NCBI GenBank assembly: GCA_023846275.1
Contig: JAIUJO010000085.1
Location: 575,477 to 639,476 of the forward strand
Direction: 5' to 3'
Source: Vanilla planifolia
Lineage: Eukaryota > Streptophyta > Magnoliopsida > Asparagales > Orchidaceae
Length of the DNA: 64,000 nucleotides
Shown here: piece by piece, positions 1 to 13,599 of the stretch
How the letters are laid out: the number at the start of each line of letters is the position of its first letter
Position numbering within the stretch: position 1 is the stretch's first letter
The notes under the pieces: generated by a model
Seen by the model: only the letters and a program-made list of their open reading frames with translations
What the model was told of the DNA's origin: nothing
Database searches by the model: none
Made by a program: the position numbers and the translations under genes

Positions 1-399
1 AAGTAGTCTCTAATCACACAAACACAACCTATAGGGACTTCGTTATTTCTAGTTCGTCCACTAGAATTTAATTTTTCTAACTCCACTACAAGGGAGGTCC
101 ATTGAACCACTATTTTCTATTATTCAATTAATCTAAAAAATCTAATGAGGGCAATGCATATTTTACCACTTTTTGATCTATTGAAGAACTTTACATAATT
201 AAGCAACATTTTAAAATTCATCTATATTATGCTTAACTCTGTTAGGAAAATTACAGGGAGTATTTGCTCATTGAAGTATTTTGAATTTTTATCTTGTAGA
301 TTTTACAACATATGAGAGATGGTAGAGCAATAAATTCTTAATAGCTATTGAGTTTGTGTCTTCAATCCATGTAGAAGCTTTTCGTGAATCATGATTTTG

Positions 400-720
400 G
401 GTTTGTTTAATGCCAAGATTCATTACTAATGGGTTCCATAAGTTCATCTGACAGTCCCTGTATACACAAAAAGTGCATTTGTGAATAAATTGAAATTCAA
501 CTTCCTCAAGTTGTTATCAAAAGATAATTAGATATATAGGAGCGTCCACATTAACAAAGATATTTTAGAAGGTTGATAATTATTCTACAATTTTTATGAC
601 TTATGAATAAGCTAATTAATTAACTCTAAGACTATCCCATCTTGAATTCATAGTGAATTTACCATGCTTGGTGAGGGTCCAACATTTGTTGCCATAATTA
701 TCTATTTTGTTCCAAGTATC
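400..720 (-). pseudogene. LINE zinc-finger tail (zf-RVT-like) remnant, copy 1
   Basis: The minus strand carries blocks typical of the tail that follows plant LINE reverse transcriptases. One resembles the GxFTVKSAY stretch (seen as TLTKHGKFTMNS near 655-700). It is followed by a Cys-rich stretch with CTFCVYRDC near 440-480. Counterparts lie at 53200-53560 in copy 2, where the DNA aligns directly. Frames are broken. The call rests on order, on similarity to the second copy and on position after the RT thumb. Confidence 0.6.
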
Positions 721-899
721 ACAATATACAAAAGTAGTTAGATGGTTCTACATATTTGATTCCAAGTCATTAAGCATGTTCGACACATTTTCTATAACGA
801 AACTTACATCTCAAGTATGTAAAATAAATAATGTTTCTGGTGCATACCTTTTAAAAAAACTTTACGTTATATACATCCATAATATCCTTTAATTTCTTA

Positions 900-2150
900 A
901 CTTGTAATCCATACATTTTATAAGGGGAGCTAATCTGGTTCTAACAACCCAAATGCTCCTTGCTCATCAAATCATTATTACCCCAAAGAAAACCATTTAT
1001 CTCACTTTCTAAAAAAATTAATAATATTATTAAGAAGATAAGATATAATTTTATTTATAAATAGACATTGACTAGAGCACATGATTAATAAGGACGACCT
1101 CCCATTGAGAGTGATTTCTTTTTGGATGTTTTGTTAATCTAGTGTTCAAAGTGGACCACTTATTTCTTACCTTCGAATAATGTGCTTTTGAGTTAAGGGA
1201 TTGGAAGGTAGTATGTTTTCTAAAGCAAGAGCTCCTTGTCAATGTTCTCTTATTTATGTTTTGTGTTTCTACATCTAATAAAAAAGAACCTTTGTACATT
1301 AATCTACAAACTTTATGATCCATAGAGATTAGAGAACAATAACTTGAGATTTTTTATTAAGTCTTTATCACATCTTACGAAGAGTAAAAGGAAATCTGTA
1401 GAGCAGAAATGGGACTTTGGTTCACAACCACATGGAATGGCCTAGTGCTTCGCATAACCTTATATATATTAATTCTTTACACATCTTCTTAGTTCTTTAG
1501 CTACAATATGGACAAGAAATGGGGATAGAGGATTGTCGTGATTTAGCCAATGGGAGAGTTAGATGGAACAAGTTCCTTTCTCATTAATAACAAAAAACAA
1601 CTAGCTTATATTATAGTTACTCATGACTAGATTATTAACTATTGTTGTTAAATTTATCTAATACATGTTTCCCCCACAATATGCTATTTAATGCATTCTT
1701 AATGTCTAGCTCGATAATAAAGCTATTAGCATTGATCTTCTCATTTAAATCAAGAAGTTGCTTCAATGAAAGTATGATTTGTTATGCTGATAAGATATTT
1801 TCAGTGATTTCCCTTTCTTTATCGAAAGTTGAATGCTCCTCTAAGATAATGGGGGATAGGAAACACCATAGGCAAACTACCAATAAATTAATAAATTTTT
1901 CGAAAACTATACATCCAAATTGTGATAATGTCTTTGAAAGATATGCTACATTTAGTCTTCAATGGAAAAATAAATTAGCACTACTACATTCTTTTGGTGA
2001 TTGGGTACAAATAAGAAAATGGCTGATAGCATGATAAATGTCAACTTGAAATATGGACCAACAATGCTTGTAAAAAAATCATCAAACCTATACAATCTAC
2101 AAGCACATAAGTAATCCATCAAAAAAATATTTTTTGTATTTTCTCCCAAT
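900..2150 (-). pseudogene. LINE reverse transcriptase remnant, copy 1
   Basis: This was a reverse transcriptase for target-primed retrotransposition. Visible blocks are LSHWLNHDNPLSPF at about 1516-1560, matching the conserved GLRQGDPLSP block, and SHFCSTDFLLLF at about 1385-1425 in the place of HLLFADDTLLF. The catalytic FADD is therefore destroyed. A fingers-like stretch lies at 1640-2150, and FFWGNND-like thumb residues lie near 980-1000. Several stops and frameshifts interrupt the domain. The minus-strand open stretches 1072-1323 and 1952-2149 are pieces of it. Confidence 0.78.
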
Positions 2151-2189
2151 TAACTAGCTAAATTAGCAACATATTTTCTTTTAGTGAGT

Positions 2190-2384
2190 TTAAGCATAAA
2201 AAATTGAAGCACCGCTAATTTTTCTTAGTAGGGAATAGTGAGACCTCAAGCAATCCAAAACATATTTGGCAATTAAATCCTTCTCTCTTAGATCTTTAAT
2301 TCTTTTTATATTACCCTTCATTTGTTTATTATTGAACATTGTATGGATGGAATTTGAGTTTTTATTATCATTCTTAAGCCACAC
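2190..2384 (-). pseudogene. LINE inter-domain block between endonuclease and RT, copy 1
   Basis: This 64-codon open stretch begins WLKNDNKNSNSIHTM after its Met. It matches the plant LINE block usually written WLKEGDxNTKFFHxxA, which precedes RT. The following residues (KGNIKRIKD) fit the usual downstream RRRxNxIxxL/KD pattern. The equivalent block in copy 2 lies at about 55000-55140. Being open over 64 codons is probably chance survival, since both neighbouring stretches are broken. This is one of the clearest single blocks in the window. Confidence 0.8.
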
Positions 2385-2399
2385 AATATTTATCTTTTA

Positions 2400-4400
2400 A
2401 CTCTTATCCATTGGATATGGTCACATCAAGTACATCACAAACATGTTCACCTCTGAGATGCATAGTTATATTTAGACTTGGAGCCCTTTGAGGATTGGTT
2501 ACTATACTTCTCATTAATCTCTGTCATTATTATCATTGAGTAGGTGAATCACAGTATACCCTTGATTATTATATATTTCTTTTTAGTTTTGTTAGCTTAT
2601 CTAGTGATCTACATTTATAATTTAGCTTAAGTTGTCTAAAGAACAAGTGGAAACGTTTTATAAATTTTCATCTCATATTCAATATAAACCTTCCCTTCAA
2701 CCATCTCACAAGTCCATCAGTAGAATATTTGCTTGAAAATTGCTTCAAAATGGGATTAAAATTTAGTGTTGGACTTTTTTACAGCCATTCACCTCTGTCA
2801 ATCGTCGTTACGATCACCATTAGAAATGATTCATCAAATTTTTCTAAGTCTCATCGATCCACATTACCCCCAAAGTGGACCCAGAGTGTCAATGCCTTTT
2901 TACAGATGCTACTCACAAAAATTCGATGGCATTTAAAAAAGTTTTTTAAAATTTTTTTGACAAATTCTAGGAACTTATTTTCTTAATTTTTTTTTATTTT
3001 AGAATTTTGAAATGTCTTATAGAATTCCAAAAATGTATCCTATAGTATTATTAAATGTCTTCTCCATGCATTTTTATTTTAGCAACAAAGGTTCAATCAT
3101 CTTAAGCTTTATTAGTTCTAACCATGAAAAGTCATCTATAACACTTTGACATTATTTACCTTCCCAACAACGTGATATTCTTCTTCTTCCATCCTCACAA
3201 ATATATTACCACATTTATGTTTTACTCCAATCTTTAAGGTGGGGTTTAGCTCTCTTCAAATTATACACTAAGGCCTGCATTGTAGACCTAGAAGTTGGAA
3301 GACTCCAATATTGAGCAACAACTAGAGAGAATTATATAGTTTCAATCCAAGTGCTTTGGAATCTAAGTTGTTTAGGATTAGATTTAATTGCTTCTAGAGA
3401 AAAGATCAGTAATAAGGATTTGTATAAAAAGAACTTGTTCATATGTTGAGCATTATTTTAGGAAGGCTTTGAGAAAATCATGATTCATTAGCATTGTATC
3501 ATCAAGAATGACCATTATATTTTTTATCATTGGCAATGATATTTGACAATCCATTCTATTTAGGGAAGACAAATCAGTCTCCACCAAACAATCTTAAATC
3601 CCTCCAATGATTTATTCTACTAATAAAGGAGTTGTTGGCATACATCAAAAGATAGCACATCATTTACATATCACCATGTGAAGAAAATATTCTTAATTCT
3701 CAATTTCTAACATTATAAGTACTACAACCAATACACCTACACTTTGTTAGAAATTTTGCTTCACAATAATGAAAATTTATTCTCTTGTAAAAGATGTCCA
3801 TTTATCTATTACTTGCAAAGCATTCCATGTTTGGAATTAACTTAATTTTGTGTAATATGAACATGTTATAAAGGCATCAAGCTACTATACAGCTATATAC
3901 ATCATTTATGTTGAAAAGTAAGTTATTATTAAGTACAATCTATAATTTCAACAATTTGAGACTCATGAAAGCTTCTTTTTGTCATTTTTAGGAAAATGAA
4001 TTTTTTGACATTCCATTTGGTGTCTTTTCTTATTGACTAATAACTATTACCAACTATGAGGCCATTCAAATCTATCTTAGAAAGCTTGAGAGTCTTTGCT
4101 TTTTCTTAAAGATAACTATTTAAGGTTTTGAGAGATTGAATATGTACTTGTCTAAGCCACATGTCCTTCCTAATTTTCAAATTAGATAAATATTTTTTGC
4201 TCTTACTTTACATTTGTTAATTGAAATTGATCATACTATCATTGAATAGATTATAAAATAGTACAATTAGGTTTTTTTATTATTTGTTAATGTTGTGTAA
4301 CGTAGTGGGGCACTAATATTGTTTTATACATTGTTGGTTACCAAAGTTTGAAGTTTCACATTACATATTACTTCACTAATTCAAAAGTGTCTCATCTTCT
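2400..4400 (-). pseudogene. LINE middle region, heavily decayed, copy 1
   Basis: This links the endonuclease and RT parts of LINE copy 1. No single protein motif is clear over most of it. The DNA aligns by eye with 55150-56600: for example, the stretch around 3270-3400 (AGTTGGAAGACTCCAAT and following) has a close counterpart at 55360-55480. That alignment is the main support that this stretch belongs to the LINE. Frames are full of stops on both strands. Confidence 0.6.
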
Positions 4401-5560
4401 CCATTTCTTGCATAGAATGGTTTAGAACCTTTTCTTGCTTGCATTAGACTGTTGAGAATCCTTGTCTATGGTTACTTCAATAGTATTTAGGAAAATTTTC
4501 ATTACTTAATTATTTCCAATAAGCCATTATTGTACCCAACCTTTCTAGAGATTCTAATATCTAAGGGAAGATTTTTTCTAAGATTGACCAAAACACAAAA
4601 TAAAGCCTAATGTAGCCTTGTTAAGCTTATTGTCATAGCAATACTTTTAAAGGCTTGCTAATTATTAACATGATTGAGAATAGAGCCTACTTGTTGACAA
4701 AGTTGATTAGTTGGTGCTCCAATGAGATCCACACAAGAGCTAACAAAGGTTTAGTATTGAGTTAGAAAAGTTAGAAACATTTGAGGACCATCATTTGAAA
4801 GACTACAATTTTCCAAATATTGTACATCCAACATCATGTTTTTCCAATTCAAGTGAAAATCTTAAGAGCACATGCTTATCTCTTCATGATAGATTCAAAG
4901 ATGCAATTGTTTTGAATTTGTACTCTTTGAAATTCCATGTTGGGCCATCCAACCAAAAAAGGTACCAATTAAAGTGAGTTTGAAGGGAGTAACCTTTTTG
5001 GAGGCATCATCCTCGTCAGAAGTGACCTTTTCTTCACACTTTAAAAAAGATATTAGCTTTATAATGATTAGCGAGGATCAAAAACTTTCCCTAATTCACT
5101 ATAATAGAAGGGCCACAAAGCTAATGTGCATGAGATATAACCAATAAGGGAGAGAAGCACACTTACAAGTGAAAGTCCCTAAAATCATGTTGGAAGTGTC
5201 ATCTTGCTCACAAATAACTTTAAAAACTCTATGACCTCACTGTGGCCTTGATGTTGTTTTGTAATGTTCTTTTGAAACTTGTGTCAAGAAGCACCTTTCT
5301 ATAATTTCAAAATCAAGAATGCTTAAAAAAGCGCAATTAATCCTTATCAATGAATAATAAAAAGTTTTATTAAATAGAAACTTTTACTAAAAATTTTCTT
5401 TTTGCTTCATTTTTTGTTTAAGCTTGGTCACATGTCCTAGATACTATTAACTTTGCATTTCAAATATAAACTTGTTTTCTTATGCTTCATTAATTTAATT
5501 CTTTTTAATTTACTCCTTCTAGTACATTTGAGTTTTGTACATTCATCTTATGCAAATGAG
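4400..5560 (-). pseudogene. LINE endonuclease (EEP-like) remnant, copy 1
   Basis: By position this is the 5' endonuclease domain of LINE copy 1. The clearest block is DGPTWNF near 4930-4960, at the place of the FTW(S/D)N block ahead of the LDR motif of apurinic-type endonucleases. The DNA aligns with 56600-57590, where a longer piece survives. Catalytic residues cannot be followed. The plus-strand open frame at 4795-4977 is a shadow of this region. Confidence 0.55.
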
Positions 5561-5579
5561 CTCCTTGGATCATGTTAAG

Positions 5580-6000
5580 AGGGTTTCAATAAGAGAGAGT
5601 GAATTACTAAGAAACAAATTATTTGTTTCTCAAAAAAATTTTAAAAAATGTTCAAAAAGATTTATAATAATCTTAAACAAATATCTAAAATTAATTTTGT
5701 GAAAACTTTATTTTTTATTTAGAAGATGTTAATTTATATTTAATAAAAAAGTTTTAAGAAACTTGTTAAATATGAAGGTTAACAAAAATGTTAAATTATA
5801 CTTAAGAATTTTTTAGATGGTTCTACCTAATATCAAACCTATGTCCACTCTAAAAATGACAAGGCATAAAAAATAATGTATAGCACACACTTTATCAAAT
5901 AAAAGTAAAAAAGAGCAATAATTGCTATAGCTACTTATCATTCCCATTATTTTCATCAAAATAAGGATAATAAGTGCATTTCCCAATTACGAAGTATGTC
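5580..6000 (+). repeat. Interspersed module, copy A (GTGAATTA...CTATGTCCACTC)
   Basis: Non-coding sequence abutting the 5' end of LINE copy 1. It begins with a purine run and GTGAATTA at about 5590-5605 and contains ACCTATGTCCACTC near 5838-5852. It aligns with 57610-57900, and shares its start and middle landmarks with 31836-32230 and 35430-35900. All four copies are in the same orientation. The nature of the module is unknown: it could be part of a LINE 5' UTR, an LTR piece or an independent element. Confidence 0.55.
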
Positions 6001-8500
6001 TAAGAATTATAGTTGGGGATCACATTTATTTTCATTATTCCTTTTCTTATAATCATGATCATAGAATATTCATACTTGTAAATATCCTTCGAAATTATAT
6101 TCTTTTCTCAATGTTTTTATCACATTGTGCATTAATGAATAAAAGATTGTCCATGACATTAATCTTTACCAATATTTTGATAATATATTTCTACATTTAC
6201 TTTAAGTCAATATAAAAAGGAACTTTAGCTAAAACTATTTGTAAATATGTTGGTATAAATTGATAATAAGATCAATAAGATATTTATTAATTCTTGGGCA
6301 AGATAGAAAATCAAAGAAAATAAATCTCATTGCATCTACTTTAGAGATTTCTATGATATTTAAGAAGTAACATATGATATATTTTGTTGACTAATTTATT
6401 TAATATAGAATCTCAACATGATCCTAAAACTTTAAAATTGTTTAAGATTAATCCATTAACATGCTCTTTGAAATATTACAATACAAAAAATTGAGAGATA
6501 CTAAGGGTTGAATAATGTTCTAGCACCTATAATTCACACTTGCTAAAATATATTTATAGGAAACCGTGTAAGATAAGTTGAAATAATATGTACTTCAATT
6601 TATTGCAAACTACAAATTTAGTTACCAATTTTAGAAAAATAGATAAGATATCTAGTTAATTGCTACAAAATATTCAAAAATTTGATATCAAAGCAAATGA
6701 AATAAAAGTTATGATGTCAATTTGAGTTTAACATCTAGAATTGATTTAAATAGGATAACAACTGAAACCAACTAATAAGATGATTATTTGCTAGAATTTT
6801 AAATTTTAAGCTTATTAAGCATGTCATAATTGTTTTTCTTGCTCTCCAAAATAAGGATATTTGTTTCCTAAAGCTTGGGCTCATATTTATTTGATTTAAC
6901 CAAACATAGTAATGATCCTAATAAACATAGTTTTAACACAAACATTAAAAAGCTTTAAAACTATGATTTAAATTACAAAAACATTTACATAAAAAAATCA
7001 TATAAATGAAAACTTTTATGTTCGTAAGACAAAAATATTGTTAAGTCAACTTAAAAAACTCTAATCATGTGGATTATAAGAACAACATAAATTATACTTC
7101 ATTCTATAATTTTAGTTAAACATGTAGCAACTAATGTTCTTAAGTTTAATGTTGGAAAAAAAAAAAAAAAAAAAACTTTAATGTTCGAAATTTTACAATA
7201 ATGACTTTTTATGTTATAATTTTCATTGAATTGTATATTTATTATATTTAAATTATAAAATTAAATTTTTAAAGAAATTTATTAAAAAACAAGAATTTTG
7301 AAAATTATATTTTTTAAAACAAGAAACTCGAAATTGGCTTAGTTTAAAAAACTATAGAGCTAAGAATATCATTATTGCAAAATAATGTTTAAATTTTTAA
7401 AATTTTGTCATACTATGTAAGAAATGGTTCTCTTGATACTATAATTATGGAAGAGATGTCAACAACATAAGACTTACAATAAATTGAATCATTAAATGGA
7501 AAAAAATTTGGAATATTCAGTACATATAAATTATGTATTAAAAATTTCTTGATACTAGAATCACAAAAAAAGTTTTTGTTTATAAAACTTATTAAAAATT
7601 GGAAAAATTATTATTATGGAAATTAAATATTACCGGTTTTGTTTAATATATTGATATTTCTAATAAAAGAAATAATAATAACTTAAAAATCATAAACAAG
7701 GTTCCAAAGTTAAAAATAGTATATAAATATAAAATTCTCAAGAAATAGAATGATAATAAAAAAATGAAATTTCTAGTGTAATACTTAATATTAAAAAAAA
7801 TTTAAATTTAAAACATAACTGAGAACATTCAAAGTATAACAAAATTGTTAATTTTTTAAAATCCTAAAAATATTGATTATCACAGTGAAATTTTAAAAAT
7901 AACTAAGCGTATCACGAGATACTGTTAGTAGGGTAAGATCATCATATTTTAAATAAATTATCTTTCATGTTAAACAAAAATTTACATGCTAAAATGTTTT
8001 TAAAATTTATTAAATTATTTGTATATTATATATATAAGACATTAGAATTAAATCAAACAATAATTATTGCTATAATAAAGCATTGGACAGTAATACCTCA
8101 AATAAAACTATTATAAATAGGAATGACAAAAAATTTTAGAAAATAGGTATCATAAATAAAAACTATACTTAAAATAATAAAATATTTCGAATGTCAATTC
8201 ATACATTCCTTTATAAAAAAAGGCTTCCTTAAATAAATCTTGATATCACAAATAAAAACTTATTAAACTTTAATGCATTGAAGAAAATTTAAGATATGGA
8301 GATATTCATCATGATAATATAAATCTTTTAAATATTAAAGACTGACCCAAATACAAAATAATTTCACCATGACAAGCATGCTAAATTTACAAAACATAAG
8401 GTTTATAACTAACTTATTTAAAATCTAAAAGATTAAACTTTTATGGAATATCATGTAACTAGCAAAAGCATAAAACATTAGGATGCTTACCTCATCTTAA
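6000..8500. other. AT-rich stretch with no recognisable gene
   Basis: Very AT-rich DNA with stops in all frames, many short A and T runs, and no protein motif I could recognise. It contains a 20-A homopolymer at 7156-7175. It is likely old transposon remains or unconstrained intergenic DNA. Confidence 0.5.
7145..7186 (+). repeat. Poly-A run flanked by a 9-bp direct repeat
   Basis: Twenty consecutive A bases occupy 7156-7175. The 9-mer TTTAATGTT lies on both sides, at 7145-7153 and 7178-7186. This could be a poly-A tail with a local duplication or simple slippage. No body of a retroposed element lies between the repeats. Confidence 0.6.
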
Positions 8501-11500
8501 ATAAAATATGTAATAAATTTGAAGAATGGTTTTGACCTTCTCTTATGCATCTTTGGTTAGTGGCTAATTTACAACACTAAAATTGCCATGTATATTTTTG
8601 ATTTATAGCAATTAGGAAGGACTATTGGTAACAAAATATATTTGTCGTTTGATTTGCTTGATAAGGTCAACGAAGAACCCTTGTATACTACTTGAGGCAC
8701 TAATATTCGTTTTCTTTTTTTATTTATAAGGATATATATATTAATCATAAGTAGTTGTTTATTAACATAACGTAATTTTTTTCAATATTTCTTAATTAAT
8801 ATAACTCATTATTTCTTATGTTACTAAGGTTTTATTTTATTAAAATTATTTATTTATTTTTTATTTTCTAACTTTATTATTTTTTATCAATCAATCACTT
8901 TTAGTGTAATTATTTTGAAAAATACACTTTCTTGCAAATTCTATCGTCATTAAGTTTTGCATATTTTTTATATATATATTTCTCTATATTAGTTATTCAA
9001 TTTTTTAATTTTATAATATTTTATTTGTTCATATCAATGTATTTAAGTAGTTTTGAAGATTATCTCAAACTATTTTTGATATATGATACATAGCTAAAAT
9101 TTAAAATATTTAAATATTTTATTTACTTTTTGTATCAAAATAGTTCAAAACATGTGTGAAAGATAAATGACATCTATATAACATAAATGACAAGATATGA
9201 GAAGGTATGAAAAATAAGAAATTATCAACATTATTTCTCATTTGAAATATTTAACTCTATATCTAAATTATGTCATTACAAGATTCTTTTAGGCAAAATC
9301 AGCTTGAAAACATTGTTCATGTAAAACATTTGATTACAAAGAATGTAATGTTGCCTAACTTAGTAAAATGATGGATTTTGTCACTAATTTATGATGTGTA
9401 ATTTAGCGACATTTTACATAGGATTATTTGTGATAAAAAGAGCCAATTCTAAAATGTTGACAACATTTATGGGGCACCAACTACCCTTTAAATATTTTAA
9501 TATTAACATTGATGATAATGGATAGTCTATAGCACAATTGAAAACACTAATAAACTTTAAATTCATGCTTCCTTTAATATAACCACAATGTCCAAATGAA
9601 GAATCAATTGATCATGTTTTATTGATTTAAAAAATCAAAATTTTCCTTGGTTATTTTTTTTAATAATTTAAAAAATAAAATAGCTTAAAATAAATAAAAT
9701 CATGAAATTGTTTACAAAATAGGCAAGCTAAAGTTACATGAAATCAATAATACATGGGTCATCTTCATAGAATATTTAGAAAGCATGTGGTGTTAATTAC
9801 TTTTGCAAAATTAAATCAAGCAAAATGAATGTTATATGCAATATTAAAGAGGATTGCCACTTCATAATAACATATTATCTCCCCATCAAAACTTCATAAG
9901 AAGATGTTGCACAAGGTATTTTGGGAATCATAAATAAATGTTAAACAACTTGAGCAGTAATAGTGCAAGCAGTAAGATGGTTTATAAATAAATGCAAAGT
10001 TCTTATTAATATTGGAAAAATATTGCTTCCACACATCCTGTTTTTAAAAGGACTTGTCATTTAAAATGTTGACTATGTTTCCTATCTACATTAGGGTAAG
10101 ACAAGCAAGCTTAGAATTTATTTTATGATGTTGCAAAACATCTAAAATAACATTAAATATTCGATAGAAAAATATCATTAAAAGACATATAAAAGGGCAC
10201 CATGTAGAACTTGTGAAAGAGAATTAGCATGTTAACTCGAAAGAAATTTGATGAAACTATTGCACTTTTTTTGCTTTATTAGATTTGATTTGATAGTTTT
10301 GTGCACCATTTTGGGCATGCATGATTAAACATGAAAGCTCTTTAGTAGTTTATTTTTTCTTTAAGCTCTTACAAAATATACATTAGTTTGTTAATAGATT
10401 GTTTTGGTATGTGATCAAATAGCCATGGGTTGAATTCATGTCACACACACAAATAACATGCACTATTTTACAATTAATTGGACTAACTTTATTCATGCAT
10501 TAGTTTTGTTAAAGTAATTACCTTTCTTCCATAGCTTGCTTGTTTATTTTAGTTTAGAATAACTTTGTTATCGAGGAATATATAAAAAGCAAGGAGAATA
10601 ATCACTAGCAAGTCACTCACAATTTTAAGGTTGACAATTAGAAGGCAAAATAACATTTATAGTCATACATACTAAAAATCGTGATAATCTAAGTTGTTTA
10701 ACATGCATTCCATGAATTTGAAGTGGTTTTAATTTTTTTCTTTGATGTGAGAAATTTGTTGTAGAACGTCAAGTGTAAATGGATAACGGAATTAGCATAA
10801 TATTTTATTGTTTTGTTTTACTGCCATAATAAAATAAAAGATTTGCAAAACTAATAGAGTTAATGATATTAAAAGACACTCACATGTTTTGCATTACATG
10901 GATAAAAAAATTATTTGTCTCATATCTACATTAAAGCTTTTTGGTTCTAAATTAGAATCAAGATTTTCTAATAAAAGAAAATATAAAATATGATTGAATG
11001 CAAGATAAGGACGTTGATCTAATGAATTCTATTATTTATTGTGCATACTAAATGTTTGCCACATTGAAGGGAATAAACAATTAACATGTTACCATGTCAC
11101 TACCCTTATTATAAGGCCATTAATCATTGTTTACGGCGCTATATATATTCATAATTAGTTTTCAAATCTTTTCTTCAAGGAATACCACATTACCAAAATA
11201 CTTAACTATTGGATGCAATTTAATACCTTTAGGATTTATTGGACTATATGTAGATCAATAATAAAGAAATAGAAATGGAAGAATTAGTCAATAATGTTAT
11301 TGCAAAGCTCTATCATACATAATAAAATAAGATTAACAAATTACACATGTAGTTCACACTCTCATCTACTATGATCAAAACCATCCTCAGATGTTTTATA
11401 ATGTAGGAATTTTCTTATAAGAATCTTTTAGAGCAACCATAGCCTACATAGGCTAGAAGTTATTTCACAATATATATTTACCCCTATCTTGGCTAGATGA

Positions 11501-13000
11501 AGGTCAATAATGAGGCTATCTATGTTGTAAACTATTGTGTGTGTATTAGTATATGAATTGAGATGGATAAACATTTTTATTTGTTTTAAAATTTGTCTAA
11601 TTACCTAACAAATTCCTCATAGCATGAGTGTAGACATTGGGATTGTTTCCAACATTGCTACAATAACTCACTAGTACCACTACAAGTACCCCCTAATGAC
11701 AAGAATTTAACATTAATCTATTTTCTTATGACTTTTTACTCACTTCAAGTTTTCCTATTTTTACCATGAAGGGAGCACTACTATAGATCAAGTGGTAAAC
11801 ATTATGTTATGTCCCTTCTTAAATGTTTTCTATTGCTTTTATGGAGAGATTATTTGCATGAACATCGATGACATGATATCAGTGAAGGCTTTGGGAACCA
11901 TTTTTTCAAAAAATAAAGCTAAGTGGAGGAGCACTTAGCCAACCAATATATGGATTTGTTACTCATCAATCATCCATAAGTCTAGTTCAAGAGAAATAAA
12001 AAATTATGAGTAAATTTTTTTAAACTCTAACTCAGTGAAAAATGATTCTGGAGCCCTCCACCAAGCCTTCCAATTAAACCTTAAGGCATACACTAGGTAA
12101 AATAATTTTCTTTGCTACAAGTTTTAACGATTGTTGTCTAGATAACATGGAAGAAAATTGTAAAAATTCTAGAGCACATCACATAGCATAGACTTAAAAT
12201 CTATTCTAGTATTATTATGTTAGTAATTGTTCTACCATGTTAGGGTATTAATCCTGGTAAATAATAGTTCCTAAAAAGATTTAATCATTTTTCCAAGTGA
12301 AATTCGAATTCAATAGTCATCATAATAAAGCATAAGAGATTATCGTCTTTGATTCAGTTATGAAAACACAAGTTTATGTACACCCTCATTTGATCTAGGA
12401 ATTGTTATGAAATAGTCACAATAGCCCTCTTAATAAACTCAAAAAATAGGATCATGCATATGTACTAAAAAATGTACTCTAAACCCACATAAATTTCTAA
12501 CTATTTAATTACATAGCCTTGAGGTACATTCTACCTTGATCCATGTAGTGGATTCCACCAATGAATGTGCCTCCTCTTCAAAATATAATTTGTCCATCAT
12601 CAGCTCCATAAGACTGTGGTTTTAATTCTTTTCCCTACTCCTTCTAGGCTTAGCTTTCACAACGCCTAAGGAAACAACCAACAATTCCTTATATAGTTGG
12701 CTTACAAAATCTTCTAAAGATAATGTGCCTAAAGGTGATCTTAGCTAAAGATATGGCTCACATGATTCACTTCCCAATTTGTTGTCACCCAAGGGAATAT
12801 TTATACTTTTAACGTTTCTTAGTTTCTTTTATCTTCCTAGTTTTTGGGAATCTAAGTGAATTTTCTACTAAATGAAAACTCGAAGTGTGATGTTTTTTCT
12901 TTAAAGGAAATTTCCTTTCAAGAGCATTCATGGAATGGTTTTCAAACAATATTATCACTCAAAACCTTGTTGGATGAGACATAGCATTCTCTATAAGGCT
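8500..13000. other. Unassigned AT-rich sequence, probable retroelement remains
   Basis: No open frame of useful length and no confident motif on either strand. The base composition between about 11300 and 13000 is less extreme than the flanks and resembles decayed retroelement coding sequence. I could not place it in a family. Confidence 0.35.
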
Positions 13001-13599
13001 TTTTAGCTCAAATCTATAGAAAACAAGAATCTAGTCATTCTTTAGTCTGAAAATGAAGAGTGAATTGATGCCAAATGAGTGATAAAAATTATAATAAGCA
13101 CCAAGAGATTAATTTGTATACAATAAGAATATAAAACATACGATGATAAACACTAGAAAACAGAACATGTAACACACACTAGGCACCAACCTAAGGCAAT
13201 TTTAGCTAAGAGGGGGACAAAGAAAAACACAAGTGTCACATTGTATGCAAGGCTAGTTACCTCACTAGTAACATAGGGATAGTGTACTTTGAAAGGTGTT
13301 TGATAAAGCTCTCTTTGTGATAACGAAAGATCAAAGTAAAGGTGACTTGTGTGTTAATTGAAAGAAATAAAAATCTTTATTAAGGCCTACGAAAAATCTT
13401 GAATAACAACTACATGTAAAATTAGTTCAAACAGTTATGAAAAAAATTGATACAAGTATTACATACAAAGATAGCAAGTAGAACTAGAAATTTGATAAAA
13501 CATTAGTAAATGAAGAAAAACAGAATTGCAAAATGAACAAAAATGTTCAAGTTAAAGGAAATAAATTAGGTGAAAGAAACAACAAAGTGAAAAGAAACC

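Larger units (their letters stand above)
300..5560 (-). mobile_element. Degenerate L1-type LINE, copy 1
   Basis: A non-LTR retrotransposon on the minus strand, identified from a chain of LINE-specific blocks in the right order from high to low coordinates. These are an endonuclease remnant (DGPTWNF near 4930-4960, resembling the FTW-type block), a linker block at 2190-2384, RT palm blocks at about 1385-1565, an RT thumb at 900-1320 and a zinc-finger tail at 400-720. All reading frames are broken by stops and frameshifts, so it is dead. It shares much of its length with the region 53150-57590. The 3' poly-A, which would appear as poly-T at low coordinates, was not seen. The 3' boundary is therefore approximate and may lie beyond the window start. 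The family call is firm; the exact clade is inference. Confidence 0.8.

Noticed and set aside
1642-2034. 130-codon plus-strand open frame
   Set aside because: It lies antisense to the LINE RT fingers region, has no recognisable domain, and is best explained as a shadow.
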